This document shows, one piece after another, positions 13,849 through 21,445 of a DNA stretch of 32,700 nt. Below the pieces are notes generated by a model. It made no database searches, had not been told where the DNA came from, and was given only the letters and a program-made list of their open reading frames with translations. The stretch comes from Pirellulaceae bacterium. GTDB taxonomy: Bacteria; Planctomycetota; Planctomycetia; Pirellulales; Pirellulaceae. A program made the position numbers and the translations under genes. Location of the stretch: contig JASMLW010000014.1 in the NCBI GenBank assembly GCA_030748485.1, positions 1-32,700 on the forward strand. Direction: 5' to 3'. Numbering within the stretch: the first letter of the stretch is position 1; the number at the start of each line of letters is the position of its first letter.

Positions 13849-15078
13849 ATGACCGTCGCCCGACTGCCCCGTCGTGATTTTCTCGCCGCCGGAGCGGCAG
13901 CCGCTTCGTTGTTCGCCGTCGAGTCGGCTCGCGGATTCCAGGCGAACGACACGTTGAACGTCGCGTGCCTGGGAACGGGCGGGCGCTCACAGCGAATGTT
14001 GATGCCTCGCGTGGCGAGGATTCCCAACGTTCGCATCGCGGCAGTGTGTGATGTGTGGGATGGACATCTCGCCGCGGGAGCCAAACTGGCCGATCCCCAA
14101 GCCATCCGCGAAGACACCGACTTCCGGCGTTTACTCGACCGATCGGACATCGACGCTGTCGTGATCGGCTCGCCGGATCACTGGCACGTCCCGATGACGA
14201 TCGCCGCCTGCGAGGCGGGCAAGGATGTGTACGTTGAAAAGCCGCTGACGCACGATCTCGGTGAGGGCGAGGCGGTCATCGCGGCTCAAAATAAACACAA
14301 ACGAATCGTGCAAGTGGGAACTCAGCAGCGAAACATGCCGCACCTCTTGGAAGCTCGTGAGATTCTGCAGTCCGGCGCGCTCGGAAAAATCCACAAGATC
14401 AGTTTGTCGTGGAATCGCAATCAGTCGCGCTGGACGCGCACCAAATACGGTATCGATCCGAGCGCCGTCCGTTGGAAACAGTTTCTCGGCAACGCGCCGA
14501 ACCAGCCGTTCGATGAGTACCGCATGCGAAACTGGCGATGGTTCTGGGACTTCGGCGGCGGAATCTTCACCGACCTCATGGTCCACTGGATCGACACGGC
14601 CTACTGGATGCTCGACATGGACAATCCGGCGACGGCGATGAGTATTGGCGACCACTTCGCCGCCAAAGGACTGTGGGAGACGCCGGACACCGTGCAGACG
14701 TTGCTCACCTATCCGAAACAGCAGCTACAAGCGTACTTTGAGGGCACGTTTGTCAATCATCAGAACCGATCGGCGCTGACTTTTCTGGGCACCGACGCCA
14801 ACCTTTACTGCGACCGCGGTCGCTATGAAGTCCGGCCGGAACGCGGCAAGAAGGTCGCGGCGCGAAAGCGAGTTGACGGCAAGCGCGACATCCTCGGTCT
14901 CGACTTCTACGACGAAGTCGACGGAGCGCTTTACCACTTGCGCGAGTGGGTCGACTGCGTCAGGACTCGCCAGCAGCCGTCGTGCCCGGCGGAAGAGGGC
15001 GTCCGCTCCGCCGCCGCCGCCCACCTGGCCAACATCTCCTATCGCGAGGGGAAAGTCGCCCGCTGGACTGGAAGATAG
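13849..15078 (+). CDS. Tat-exported Gfo/Idh/MocA family oxidoreductase
   Basis: A 409-residue NAD(P)-dependent oxidoreductase, usually acting on sugars or inositols. A Tat signal RRDFLAAGAAAASLF starts at residue 8. The Rossmann glycine motif is GTGGR at 42-46, and the family hallmark EKP is at 130-132 with the catalytic lysine. H246 and D249 in HWIDTAYWML fit the second-domain active site. The AGGAGG ribosome site is eight bases upstream. Tat export suggests that the folded enzyme carries its nucleotide cofactor out, as in glucose-fructose oxidoreductase; planctomycetes have many such paralogues. The substrate cannot be read from sequence. Its 3' end converges on the next gene with only five bases between stops. 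Confidence 0.85.
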   Translation: MTVARLPRRDFLAAGAAAASLFAVESARGFQANDTLNVACLGTGGRSQRMLMPRVARIPNVRIAAVCDVWDGHLAAGAKLADPQAIREDTDFRRLLDRSDIDAVVIGSPDHWHVPMTIAACEAGKDVYVEKPLTHDLGEGEAVIAAQNKHKRIVQVGTQQRNMPHLLEAREILQSGALGKIHKISLSWNRNQSRWTRTKYGIDPSAVRWKQFLGNAPNQPFDEYRMRNWRWFWDFGGGIFTDLMVHWIDTAYWMLDMDNPATAMSIGDHFAAKGLWETPDTVQTLLTYPKQQLQAYFEGTFVNHQNRSALTFLGTDANLYCDRGRYEVRPERGKKVAARKRVDGKRDILGLDFYDEVDGALYHLREWVDCVRTRQQPSCPAEEGVRSAAAAHLANISYREGKVARWTGR

Positions 15079-15083
15079 AATAA

Positions 15084-16085
15084 TCAATCAGAGCCAGTCT
15101 TTGTCTTGCTCAACTTGCTCGACCACTGTTCGTACTCGCGAACGCAGTCGTCGTAACTGACGAACTTCTTCCAAACGAGCCGGCCCTTGTAGCCGTATTC
15201 TTTCCCGGCTTCGACGTTGTGGATCACGTATTGAAAGTCCCACGCCGGTCGGCGGCGATCGCCCTTGACTTTGAACTTGAAAAGGCTGAAGCGGATTTCG
15301 TCATCTGCCGTGTGCGCGCGATCGAACATCAGCATCAGCGACATATCGTGAGCGGCGCGGCCCACGTAGAACGGCTTGGTGAAGCGCGGGTACTCGTAGC
15401 TCCAGACGTTTAACTTGAAGTTGTGGTCGTCGTCGTACTTCAGCGCCTTGGCCGGTCGACTGCGATACGTGCCACCGCCAATGTAGTCGGCGTGCGTCTT
15501 AGGCGCGGGGGCGGAAATCCACTTCTCGGCGCCATTGGGACGGTCGAGTCCGCGGAAATGCAGCGCGACGTCTGCGACTTCGTTCATGTAGTTCGCCCAG
15601 AAGAAAATCGCATATCCGCGGCGGCCGAACTTAGTCGCATCGTGCGGTGTGCAACGGAACTCGAAGTCGATGTAATGCGGAGCCGTCACCGTGTACCGCA
15701 TCGTGCTGGAGACGTTCCACGGGCTGTCTTCTTGGCGGCGTCGCAGTTCGATGCTGCGATCGGTCAAGCGGTGCAGCGTGTAGCGCCCCGAACGCGGTGT
15801 GAACTTGTTGTCTGGGTTCTTATGCCCGGAGATGATGTGTTCGTAATTGAGTCCTGCCGAGCTGCCCTTGCCGTCAGGATCGTAAGCGTCGAAGCGGGGA
15901 GTGTGCTTGACGTTGAACAACGACTGCACGCCGCTCAACACTCTCGGTGACTGTGAATTGTCTCGAAACAGCGCGGCGAGTTCTCCCGCTTTGATGTTCA
16001 CGACATTGTCGTCCGCGCGAACTCGCGCCGCAAAGAGAGTCGCCAAAAGCACAGCCGTCGCCAGTCGCCACGCCGATCGGTTCAT
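15084..16085 (-). CDS. Secreted protein of unknown function
   Basis: A 333-residue protein with a Sec signal (WRLATAVLLATLFAARVRA then DD). ATG at 16085 is chosen because GGGAG lies eight bases upstream and the signal follows directly; the frame is open to 16175. No catalytic motif was recognised. Strand-rich stretches such as MRYTVTAPHYIDFEFRCTP and RRGYAIFFWANYMNEVADVA, with many aromatics, suggest a beta-sandwich (concanavalin-like) carbohydrate-related fold, but this is inference. Similar secreted proteins are recalled from other planctomycetes as hypothetical. It is convergent with the oxidoreductase and divergent from the triple-hydrolase gene. Confidence 0.65.
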   Translation of the reverse strand: MNRSAWRLATAVLLATLFAARVRADDNVVNIKAGELAALFRDNSQSPRVLSGVQSLFNVKHTPRFDAYDPDGKGSSAGLNYEHIISGHKNPDNKFTPRSGRYTLHRLTDRSIELRRRQEDSPWNVSSTMRYTVTAPHYIDFEFRCTPHDATKFGRRGYAIFFWANYMNEVADVALHFRGLDRPNGAEKWISAPAPKTHADYIGGGTYRSRPAKALKYDDDHNFKLNVWSYEYPRFTKPFYVGRAAHDMSLMLMFDRAHTADDEIRFSLFKFKVKGDRRRPAWDFQYVIHNVEAGKEYGYKGRLVWKKFVSYDDCVREYEQWSSKLSKTKTGSD

Positions 16086-16175
16086 CGCGTCGACTCCCAT
16101 TTGCGTCTTTTGATTGAGGATCGATAGAGTATGACGGCCACTCCTGTTGCTGAACAGATACTCGCATTGTTCCAC

Positions 16176-16214
16176 GATGACGCCCGAGGATGACGCCCGA
16201 GGATGACGCCCGAG
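16176..16214. repeat. Three perfect 13-bp tandem repeats
   Basis: GATGACGCCCGAG occurs three times head to tail with no mismatch (16176, 16189, 16202), between two divergent genes and about 85 bases before the fusion-gene start. It could be slippage-prone or a set of regulator sites. Confidence 0.8.
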
Positions 16215-16297
16215 AAGTCGCCGATTGTTGACGACGGCGAGTGGTCGTCCTACTTTGTCTGTTCGTACGGACTCCGCAATTGCCTCGGGGGTGACAC

Positions 16298-19141
16298 TTG
16301 AATCGATTTCATTGGCTGCTCGCTGTTGTCTTGACCGGCACCATCTGTGCGACGCTTCGCGGCCAGGAGCCGGCGCTGCAGATCAAGATGCCCGCGCGGG
16401 GGATTTGCGCTCACCGAGGCGCGAGTGAGTCGCACCCGGAGAATACGCTCTCCGCATTCCGCGAAGCGATTCGGTTGGGTGCGCAGATGATCGAATTCGA
16501 TGTGGCGTTGAGCCGAGACGGGAAGTTGGTGCTGATGCACGATTCGACTGTGGACCGAACCACCGACGGCAAGGGCCTCGTTTCAAAGTTGACACTCGCG
16601 GAGTTGAAGAGCCTCGACGCCGGTTCGTGGAAAGGTGACAAGTTCAAGGGCGAACGAATTCCGACGCTCGATGAAGCGCTGGCGATCATGCCCGAGAACA
16701 TCTGGCTCAATGTTCATCTCAAAGGTCAAGTGAGGTTGGCTGAGGAGGTCACGAAACGAATTGTCGCCAATCGTCGTTGGCATCAGGCTTTTCTGGCTTG
16801 CGGAGCGGATGCGGCGGGAGCCGCTAAAGCTGTTGATTCGAGGATCATGATTTGCAACATGGAACGCCAAGCGAATTCGCTGCAATACGTCAACGAAACG
16901 ATCGACATGAAGGCGAGCTTCATTCAATTGCTCGGCGGCGACTCGGTCGATCCGGCTCATACGAAACGGCTCCGCCAGCGGGGGATCCGCATCAATTACT
17001 GTTGCGCCAACGACGCCGACAAGGTGAGTGCGCTGTTCAAAGCGGGAGTCGAGTTTCCGTTGGTTGACCACGTCGACGCGATGTTGAAGGTCGCGGACAA
17101 GAACGGCGTCGCCCGCTTGAAGCCGACTTATCGCGCGCGGGTGAAAGGCTCGGGCGCGGCGCGGCCTCTCCCAGGATCCCAATCGCAATGGCGTGGTTTC
17201 GATCAATACGATTTCAAACTGGACGATTTCGCTTGCCGCGTTGTTGCGCCAAAGGAGGTTGCCCCCGGGCGCCCCTGGATCTGGCGAGCCAGGTTTTGGG
17301 GACACGAGCCGCAGACAGACGTGGCGTTGCTGAAGGAGGGCTTTCACGTCGCTTACTGCGACGTCGCCGGCCTGTGGGGCAACGCCGAAGCGATCCGCCG
17401 TTGGGACCGCTTCTACGCGTACGTCACGAGCGAGCACGGTTTCTCGCGACGACCCGCTCTGGAAGGGATGAGCCGCGGCGGATTGATGATCTATCACTGG
17501 GCCATTGAGAATCCTCAGCAAGTGTCGTGCATCTACGGCGACGCTCCCGCGCTGGGCATCCGGCCCTATGTTCGCAACCTCAACGAAGACGATCCGGCGT
17601 TGAACAAACTGCGCGGCTGGATGAAGGCCCACGGCTTGTCGTTGTCGCAGGCCAAACAGTACAAACTCGACGCGCTGGATCGGCTGGCTCCGCTTGCGAA
17701 AGCGCAGGTGCCGGTGATTCACGTTTGCGGCGACGCCGATGAGAGTGTTCCGTTCAAAGAGCACACAGCCGAATTCGCCGCCCGCTATAAGAAGCTCGGC
17801 GGTCCGATCAAGGTCATCGTCAAGAAGGGCGGCAAACACCATCCCCACAGCTTGAAGGACCCGGCGCCGATCGTCGACTTCATCCTGCGTCATCAGTCGT
17901 GGGTCGACCCGCGGCTGTCGCACGGTCCGTTCATCGGCCACGCGACGCCGGCGAGCGTTCTGGTTTGGGCCAGGTGCCGTGAGCCAGGTGGTTATCGCCT
18001 CGTGGCTCGATCAGCCGCCGATCGGGCGGTCGCGACTGCGCCGAGTAGCTCGACGCCGGCGCGCGACGGGTGCGTTCAATGGCGACTTGACGGGCTCCGC
18101 CCCGGCGTGCGTTACGATTACCAGATCGAGTTCGAGGGAAAACAGCTCGTCCATGGCGACGACTTCTCTTTCGAAACAGCAGCGCCTGAGCGATCCGCCG
18201 TCGTTCGCTTGGCGTTCGGATCGTGCGCGAAGGAAGACGCCGGATCCGCAGCCGTGTGGCGGCGCATGCAAGCCGCCGATCCCCATGCGGTCGTGCTGCT
18301 GGGTGATACTCCGTACATCGATTCCACCGAACTGACCGTGTTGCGACGCCGGTACGCCGAGTTCGCCGCCGCCCCCGACTTTCGCAAGCTGGTTCGCAAC
18401 CGCCCGCTGTACGCAACTTGGGACGACCACGATTTCGGGCGCAATGACACAGACGGCAATTTGCCCGGCAAGGAGAACTCGCGTCGCGCGTTCATCGAAT
18501 ACCACGCGAACCCTTCGTACGGCGACGGACGCGCCGGCGTCTACACGAAGTTCCGCCGCGGTGGAGTCGAAGTTTTCCTCCTGGACACGCGTTACTTCGC
18601 CTCCACCGAAGCTTCACCGTTTGATGCGAAGCGCCCTTCGCTGCTCGGCAAACAGCAATGGAATTGGCTGCGTCGGGAGCTGAAGGCGTCGACCGCGCCG
18701 TTCAAAGTGCTCGCCTGCGGCATGATTTGGAACGGAGCCGTGCGGCCTGGAAAACTCGATCACTGGGCGACGTATCCGCACGAACGGCGGGCTCTGTTCG
18801 ATTTCATCGGAGAAGAGAAGATTGGCGGTGTGATTCTGGTTGGCGGCGACGTGCATCGAACCCGAGTGCTCCGTCATCGGACAACCGATAGTGCCGGCTA
18901 CAAGATCCCCGAACTGATAACCTCGCCGGTTCACGATAGCGTGATCGAAACCGCCAACGCTCCTCACCCCGCACTAATCCACGATTCGGGGAAACCCAAC
19001 ACGTTTCTGTTGATCACTGTCCTGGGCGATGAGCCAGCGAGTCCGGCGATGCTCAACGCCAAGTTTCTGGATAAGGACGGACGAGCCTTCTTTGCGATCG
19101 AGTTCAACGAGCGGGAGCTGCGGACGAGGACAGAGCGATGA
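16298..19141 (+). CDS. Secreted GDPD + alpha/beta-hydrolase + PhoD fusion protein
   Basis: One 947-residue reading frame joins three hydrolase families. Residues ~35-262 are a glycerophosphodiester phosphodiesterase barrel: H39-R40-G41, E48 in PENT, E66/D68 in EFDV, H81-D82 and DRTTDG. The usual nIEiK metal glutamate is replaced by H140 in NVHLKG. Residues ~300-530 look like an alpha/beta-hydrolase: nucleophile S392 in GMSRGG, D479 or D481 in GDADESVP, and a His at 514-517. Residues ~535-945 are PhoD-like: a beta-sandwich, then FGSC (C643), LLGD (D670), TWDDHDFG (709-714) and GGDVH (849-853). The start is a TTG with GGGGGTGA upstream, leading into a Sec signal (WLLAVVLTGTICATL). Together the domains could strip phosphate and acyl groups from phospholipid-derived or teichoic-like esters outside the cell; this is inference. 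Confidence 0.85.
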   Translation: MNRFHWLLAVVLTGTICATLRGQEPALQIKMPARGICAHRGASESHPENTLSAFREAIRLGAQMIEFDVALSRDGKLVLMHDSTVDRTTDGKGLVSKLTLAELKSLDAGSWKGDKFKGERIPTLDEALAIMPENIWLNVHLKGQVRLAEEVTKRIVANRRWHQAFLACGADAAGAAKAVDSRIMICNMERQANSLQYVNETIDMKASFIQLLGGDSVDPAHTKRLRQRGIRINYCCANDADKVSALFKAGVEFPLVDHVDAMLKVADKNGVARLKPTYRARVKGSGAARPLPGSQSQWRGFDQYDFKLDDFACRVVAPKEVAPGRPWIWRARFWGHEPQTDVALLKEGFHVAYCDVAGLWGNAEAIRRWDRFYAYVTSEHGFSRRPALEGMSRGGLMIYHWAIENPQQVSCIYGDAPALGIRPYVRNLNEDDPALNKLRGWMKAHGLSLSQAKQYKLDALDRLAPLAKAQVPVIHVCGDADESVPFKEHTAEFAARYKKLGGPIKVIVKKGGKHHPHSLKDPAPIVDFILRHQSWVDPRLSHGPFIGHATPASVLVWARCREPGGYRLVARSAADRAVATAPSSSTPARDGCVQWRLDGLRPGVRYDYQIEFEGKQLVHGDDFSFETAAPERSAVVRLAFGSCAKEDAGSAAVWRRMQAADPHAVVLLGDTPYIDSTELTVLRRRYAEFAAAPDFRKLVRNRPLYATWDDHDFGRNDTDGNLPGKENSRRAFIEYHANPSYGDGRAGVYTKFRRGGVEVFLLDTRYFASTEASPFDAKRPSLLGKQQWNWLRRELKASTAPFKVLACGMIWNGAVRPGKLDHWATYPHERRALFDFIGEEKIGGVILVGGDVHRTRVLRHRTTDSAGYKIPELITSPVHDSVIETANAPHPALIHDSGKPNTFLLITVLGDEPASPAMLNAKFLDKDGRAFFAIEFNERELRTRTER

Positions 19142-19228
19142 GAGCTCACGTGTTCATGGCGGCTCTGTCGCACGCGCTACGGGCGACATGTGCCACCCGT
19201 TTGTCACTACACTGTCGAGGCAAGCAGA

Positions 19229-21121
19229 TTACTTGGCGAGCAGCGGCGCGACGCGGCGCGCCCAGATCTGATATCCCTTCGCCGCCGGATGGAGGAAGTC
19301 GCCCATCACGTCGCGCGAGATCGTTCCGTCCGCTTCCAGAAAGTCGCTTGTCATATCGACAAGAGTCGCGCCGTGCTCTTTGACGATGGGCGGCAGTAGC
19401 TTGTTGATCTCCGCAATCTCGTCGCGCTTGGGATGATCCGGCTTCTCGCCTCGGGGAAAGACAGCCATCACGACCAGCTTGGCTCGCGGAACTCTTTCTC
19501 TAACGCGTCGGCAGATTTCACCGATCGCCGCGGCGACTTCAGCCGGTTTGCTGGTCCGGTGCCGTGGCGTACCGGCGAGATTGTTCGTGCCGATGTGAAC
19601 GATCACCGTTTTCGGATTGATACCATCCAACTCGCCGTGTTCGATGCGCCAGAGAACGTTCTGCGTGCGATCCCAGCCGAAGCCGAGATTGAGCGCTTTG
19701 TCGCCAAACGTCGACTTCCATGAGTCGGCTCCGCGGTGGAACTTTCTTTCCACGGGGCGCCCCGCCCACATGTGCGTGATGGAGTCGCCGATGAGGACGA
19801 CTTGAGGGTCGATCTCACGCTTCACCCACAGCGCGTCCGCGTGTCGACGACGCCAGTCATAGAAATCGCGTTCCAGTCTTGGGGTCGGGATCAGCGACGG
19901 ATTCGACTCATCGACATTGGCGTGCAGATGGAAGTGAGTCGTCGACGTGGGGTTTCCGCGCCCGTCGGTTGCTTGCAAGATGAACGCAATCGGCCGCTTG
20001 GCGGGAATCGTCGCCGAGAGCCGACCGGACTCTTTGTCGAACTTGCCCGCCCGCGTCTCCCACTTCCGCTTCGGCCACTCGCCGACATCGTGCGAGTAGA
20101 GCAGCTTTACCTCTTTGATGTCGCGGACATCGTTCACGATCGGAGCGGTCGCCTGTCCGTCAATCACTCGCAACTCGCCGAGCTGCGCGAGCGGTGCGCC
20201 GGCCCGGACGTGGCTGTCGATAAACGCGTCGACAACTCCGAACCGCCAAATGTGTCCGTGAGGCAGCCGAACTTGAATGGAAACGGTGGCCAGCTCCGGT
20301 CTGACTTGCTCGATCGTCTTTCGGTAGCTGTCCAGCGGATATGCGAAGTCGTTCGTCCCGTTCAGAAACAACATCGGACAGACCGCGCGACCGACGTGCC
20401 GGCCGGGATCCAGCAACAACTGCCACAGCCGTCGCGAGTCCGGCTCCATCTCGGCGAGCGACTTGTTCGCCCAAGCGCTGTTGTCGGAGAGAAAACCACA
20501 GCCGTAGACGGGCACGGCCGCCTTGAAACGCGTATCGACGCCAGCCGTGATGCATGTCAGATACCCGCCCCAACTAATCCCCGTCAAGCCCGTGCGATCC
20601 GCGTCGCACTCGGGCAGAGACCGCAGGAGCGAGTGGGCGAGGATGGCGTCGGCGACAGCGTGATACGTCCACATTTCGCGCTCTTCGCCGGCTTTGAAGT
20701 TACGAAACTTGGATTCATGGCTCTGCGCCGGACCGCCGTCCTCGAGCGGAACTTTGTTGGGACCGCAGCCGGCCGTATCCATCGCGATGGAGATGTAGCC
20801 GCGTTCCGCCCAGTGGCGAGCCCAATCGGGAAACGCTCGACCGCCGCCGCCGTGCACCAGCACGACGCCCGGATACGGCCCCGCGCCGTGCTTGTCCGAA
20901 TCCGGTCTGCCGACGTAAGCGAACACTCGCGTCGGTTTGCCATTGAATGGCTCCCCCGCGTACTTCACCGATTGAATCAACCCATCCGTCTCACCCCAGT
21001 CGGCTTGGGGCGGCTTGCTGAGTCGACCGAGATCCCACAACGTTTGAGACCGATCTTCCTGAGCAATGAGTGGCGAGCAGGCAAGGACAAGACAAGCGAA
21101 AACCGTGAGTCGTGTTTTCAT
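19229..21121 (-). CDS. Secreted alpha/beta-hydrolase + SGNH esterase fusion
   Basis: A 630-residue exported protein with two serine-esterase folds. ATG at 21121 has GAGG nine bases upstream and starts a Sec signal (TVFACLVLACSPLIA). Residues ~45-310 are an alpha/beta-hydrolase of acetyl-xylan-esterase/dienelactone-hydrolase type: the oxyanion region LVHGGGG, nucleophile S183 in GISWGG, D258 in NGTND and H288/H290. Residues ~315-400 look like a linker beta-domain. Residues ~415-630 are an SGNH/GDSL hydrolase: GDS at 445-447, GTNN (N513) and D608-F-L-H611. Both active sites look complete, so one polypeptide could remove two kinds of acyl ester, for instance acetyl groups from an algal or plant polysaccharide. 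It is convergent with the triple-hydrolase fusion. Confidence 0.85.
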   Translation of the reverse strand: MKTRLTVFACLVLACSPLIAQEDRSQTLWDLGRLSKPPQADWGETDGLIQSVKYAGEPFNGKPTRVFAYVGRPDSDKHGAGPYPGVVLVHGGGGRAFPDWARHWAERGYISIAMDTAGCGPNKVPLEDGGPAQSHESKFRNFKAGEEREMWTYHAVADAILAHSLLRSLPECDADRTGLTGISWGGYLTCITAGVDTRFKAAVPVYGCGFLSDNSAWANKSLAEMEPDSRRLWQLLLDPGRHVGRAVCPMLFLNGTNDFAYPLDSYRKTIEQVRPELATVSIQVRLPHGHIWRFGVVDAFIDSHVRAGAPLAQLGELRVIDGQATAPIVNDVRDIKEVKLLYSHDVGEWPKRKWETRAGKFDKESGRLSATIPAKRPIAFILQATDGRGNPTSTTHFHLHANVDESNPSLIPTPRLERDFYDWRRRHADALWVKREIDPQVVLIGDSITHMWAGRPVERKFHRGADSWKSTFGDKALNLGFGWDRTQNVLWRIEHGELDGINPKTVIVHIGTNNLAGTPRHRTSKPAEVAAAIGEICRRVRERVPRAKLVVMAVFPRGEKPDHPKRDEIAEINKLLPPIVKEHGATLVDMTSDFLEADGTISRDVMGDFLHPAAKGYQIWARRVAPLLAK

Positions 21122-21270
21122 ATATCGAACCTCTTCAAGTGCTTCTCAGGGCTGCCGATTCGGTTGCCGCGAGAAAGCAATGCTTCCTTGCGGCAGCGAA
21201 ATGAGTAGAGTGTGGATGTGCTCGTGATGCAAGCCTGCTGGGGGAGATCTGATGAGGTTGCGAAACTTGA

Positions 21271-21443
21271 GTCTGTGGCTACGTTCGCCAGAACGTGGAG
21301 GCGCTTCATTTGATCGGACGGTCATCCAAGATGCCCCACCGTCTGGCGACGGTAGCTACGAAGTCTGTGGCTACGTTCGCCAGAACGTGGAGGCGCTTCG
21401 TTTGATCGGACGGTCATCCAAGATGCCCACCGTTTGGCGACGG
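21271..21443. repeat. Two direct ~82-bp repeats with internal hairpins
   Basis: Two nearly identical units begin with GTCTGTGGCTACGTTCGCC at 21271 and 21363 and end at CCGTYTGGCGACGG. Each holds the inverted repeats CGTTC-GCCA-GAACG and CCGTC/GACGG. The units differ at a few bases. They occupy the gap between the start of the esterase fusion and the stop of the next minus-strand gene. The sequence is unrelated to the GTAG hairpin family at 8-12 kb. Confidence 0.8.
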
Positions 21444-21445
21444 AA

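Noticed and set aside
19736..21208. 490-codon open frame antisense to the esterase fusion
   Set aside because: The minus-strand protein has two sets of catalytic motifs; the plus-strand reading has none and is a compositional shadow.
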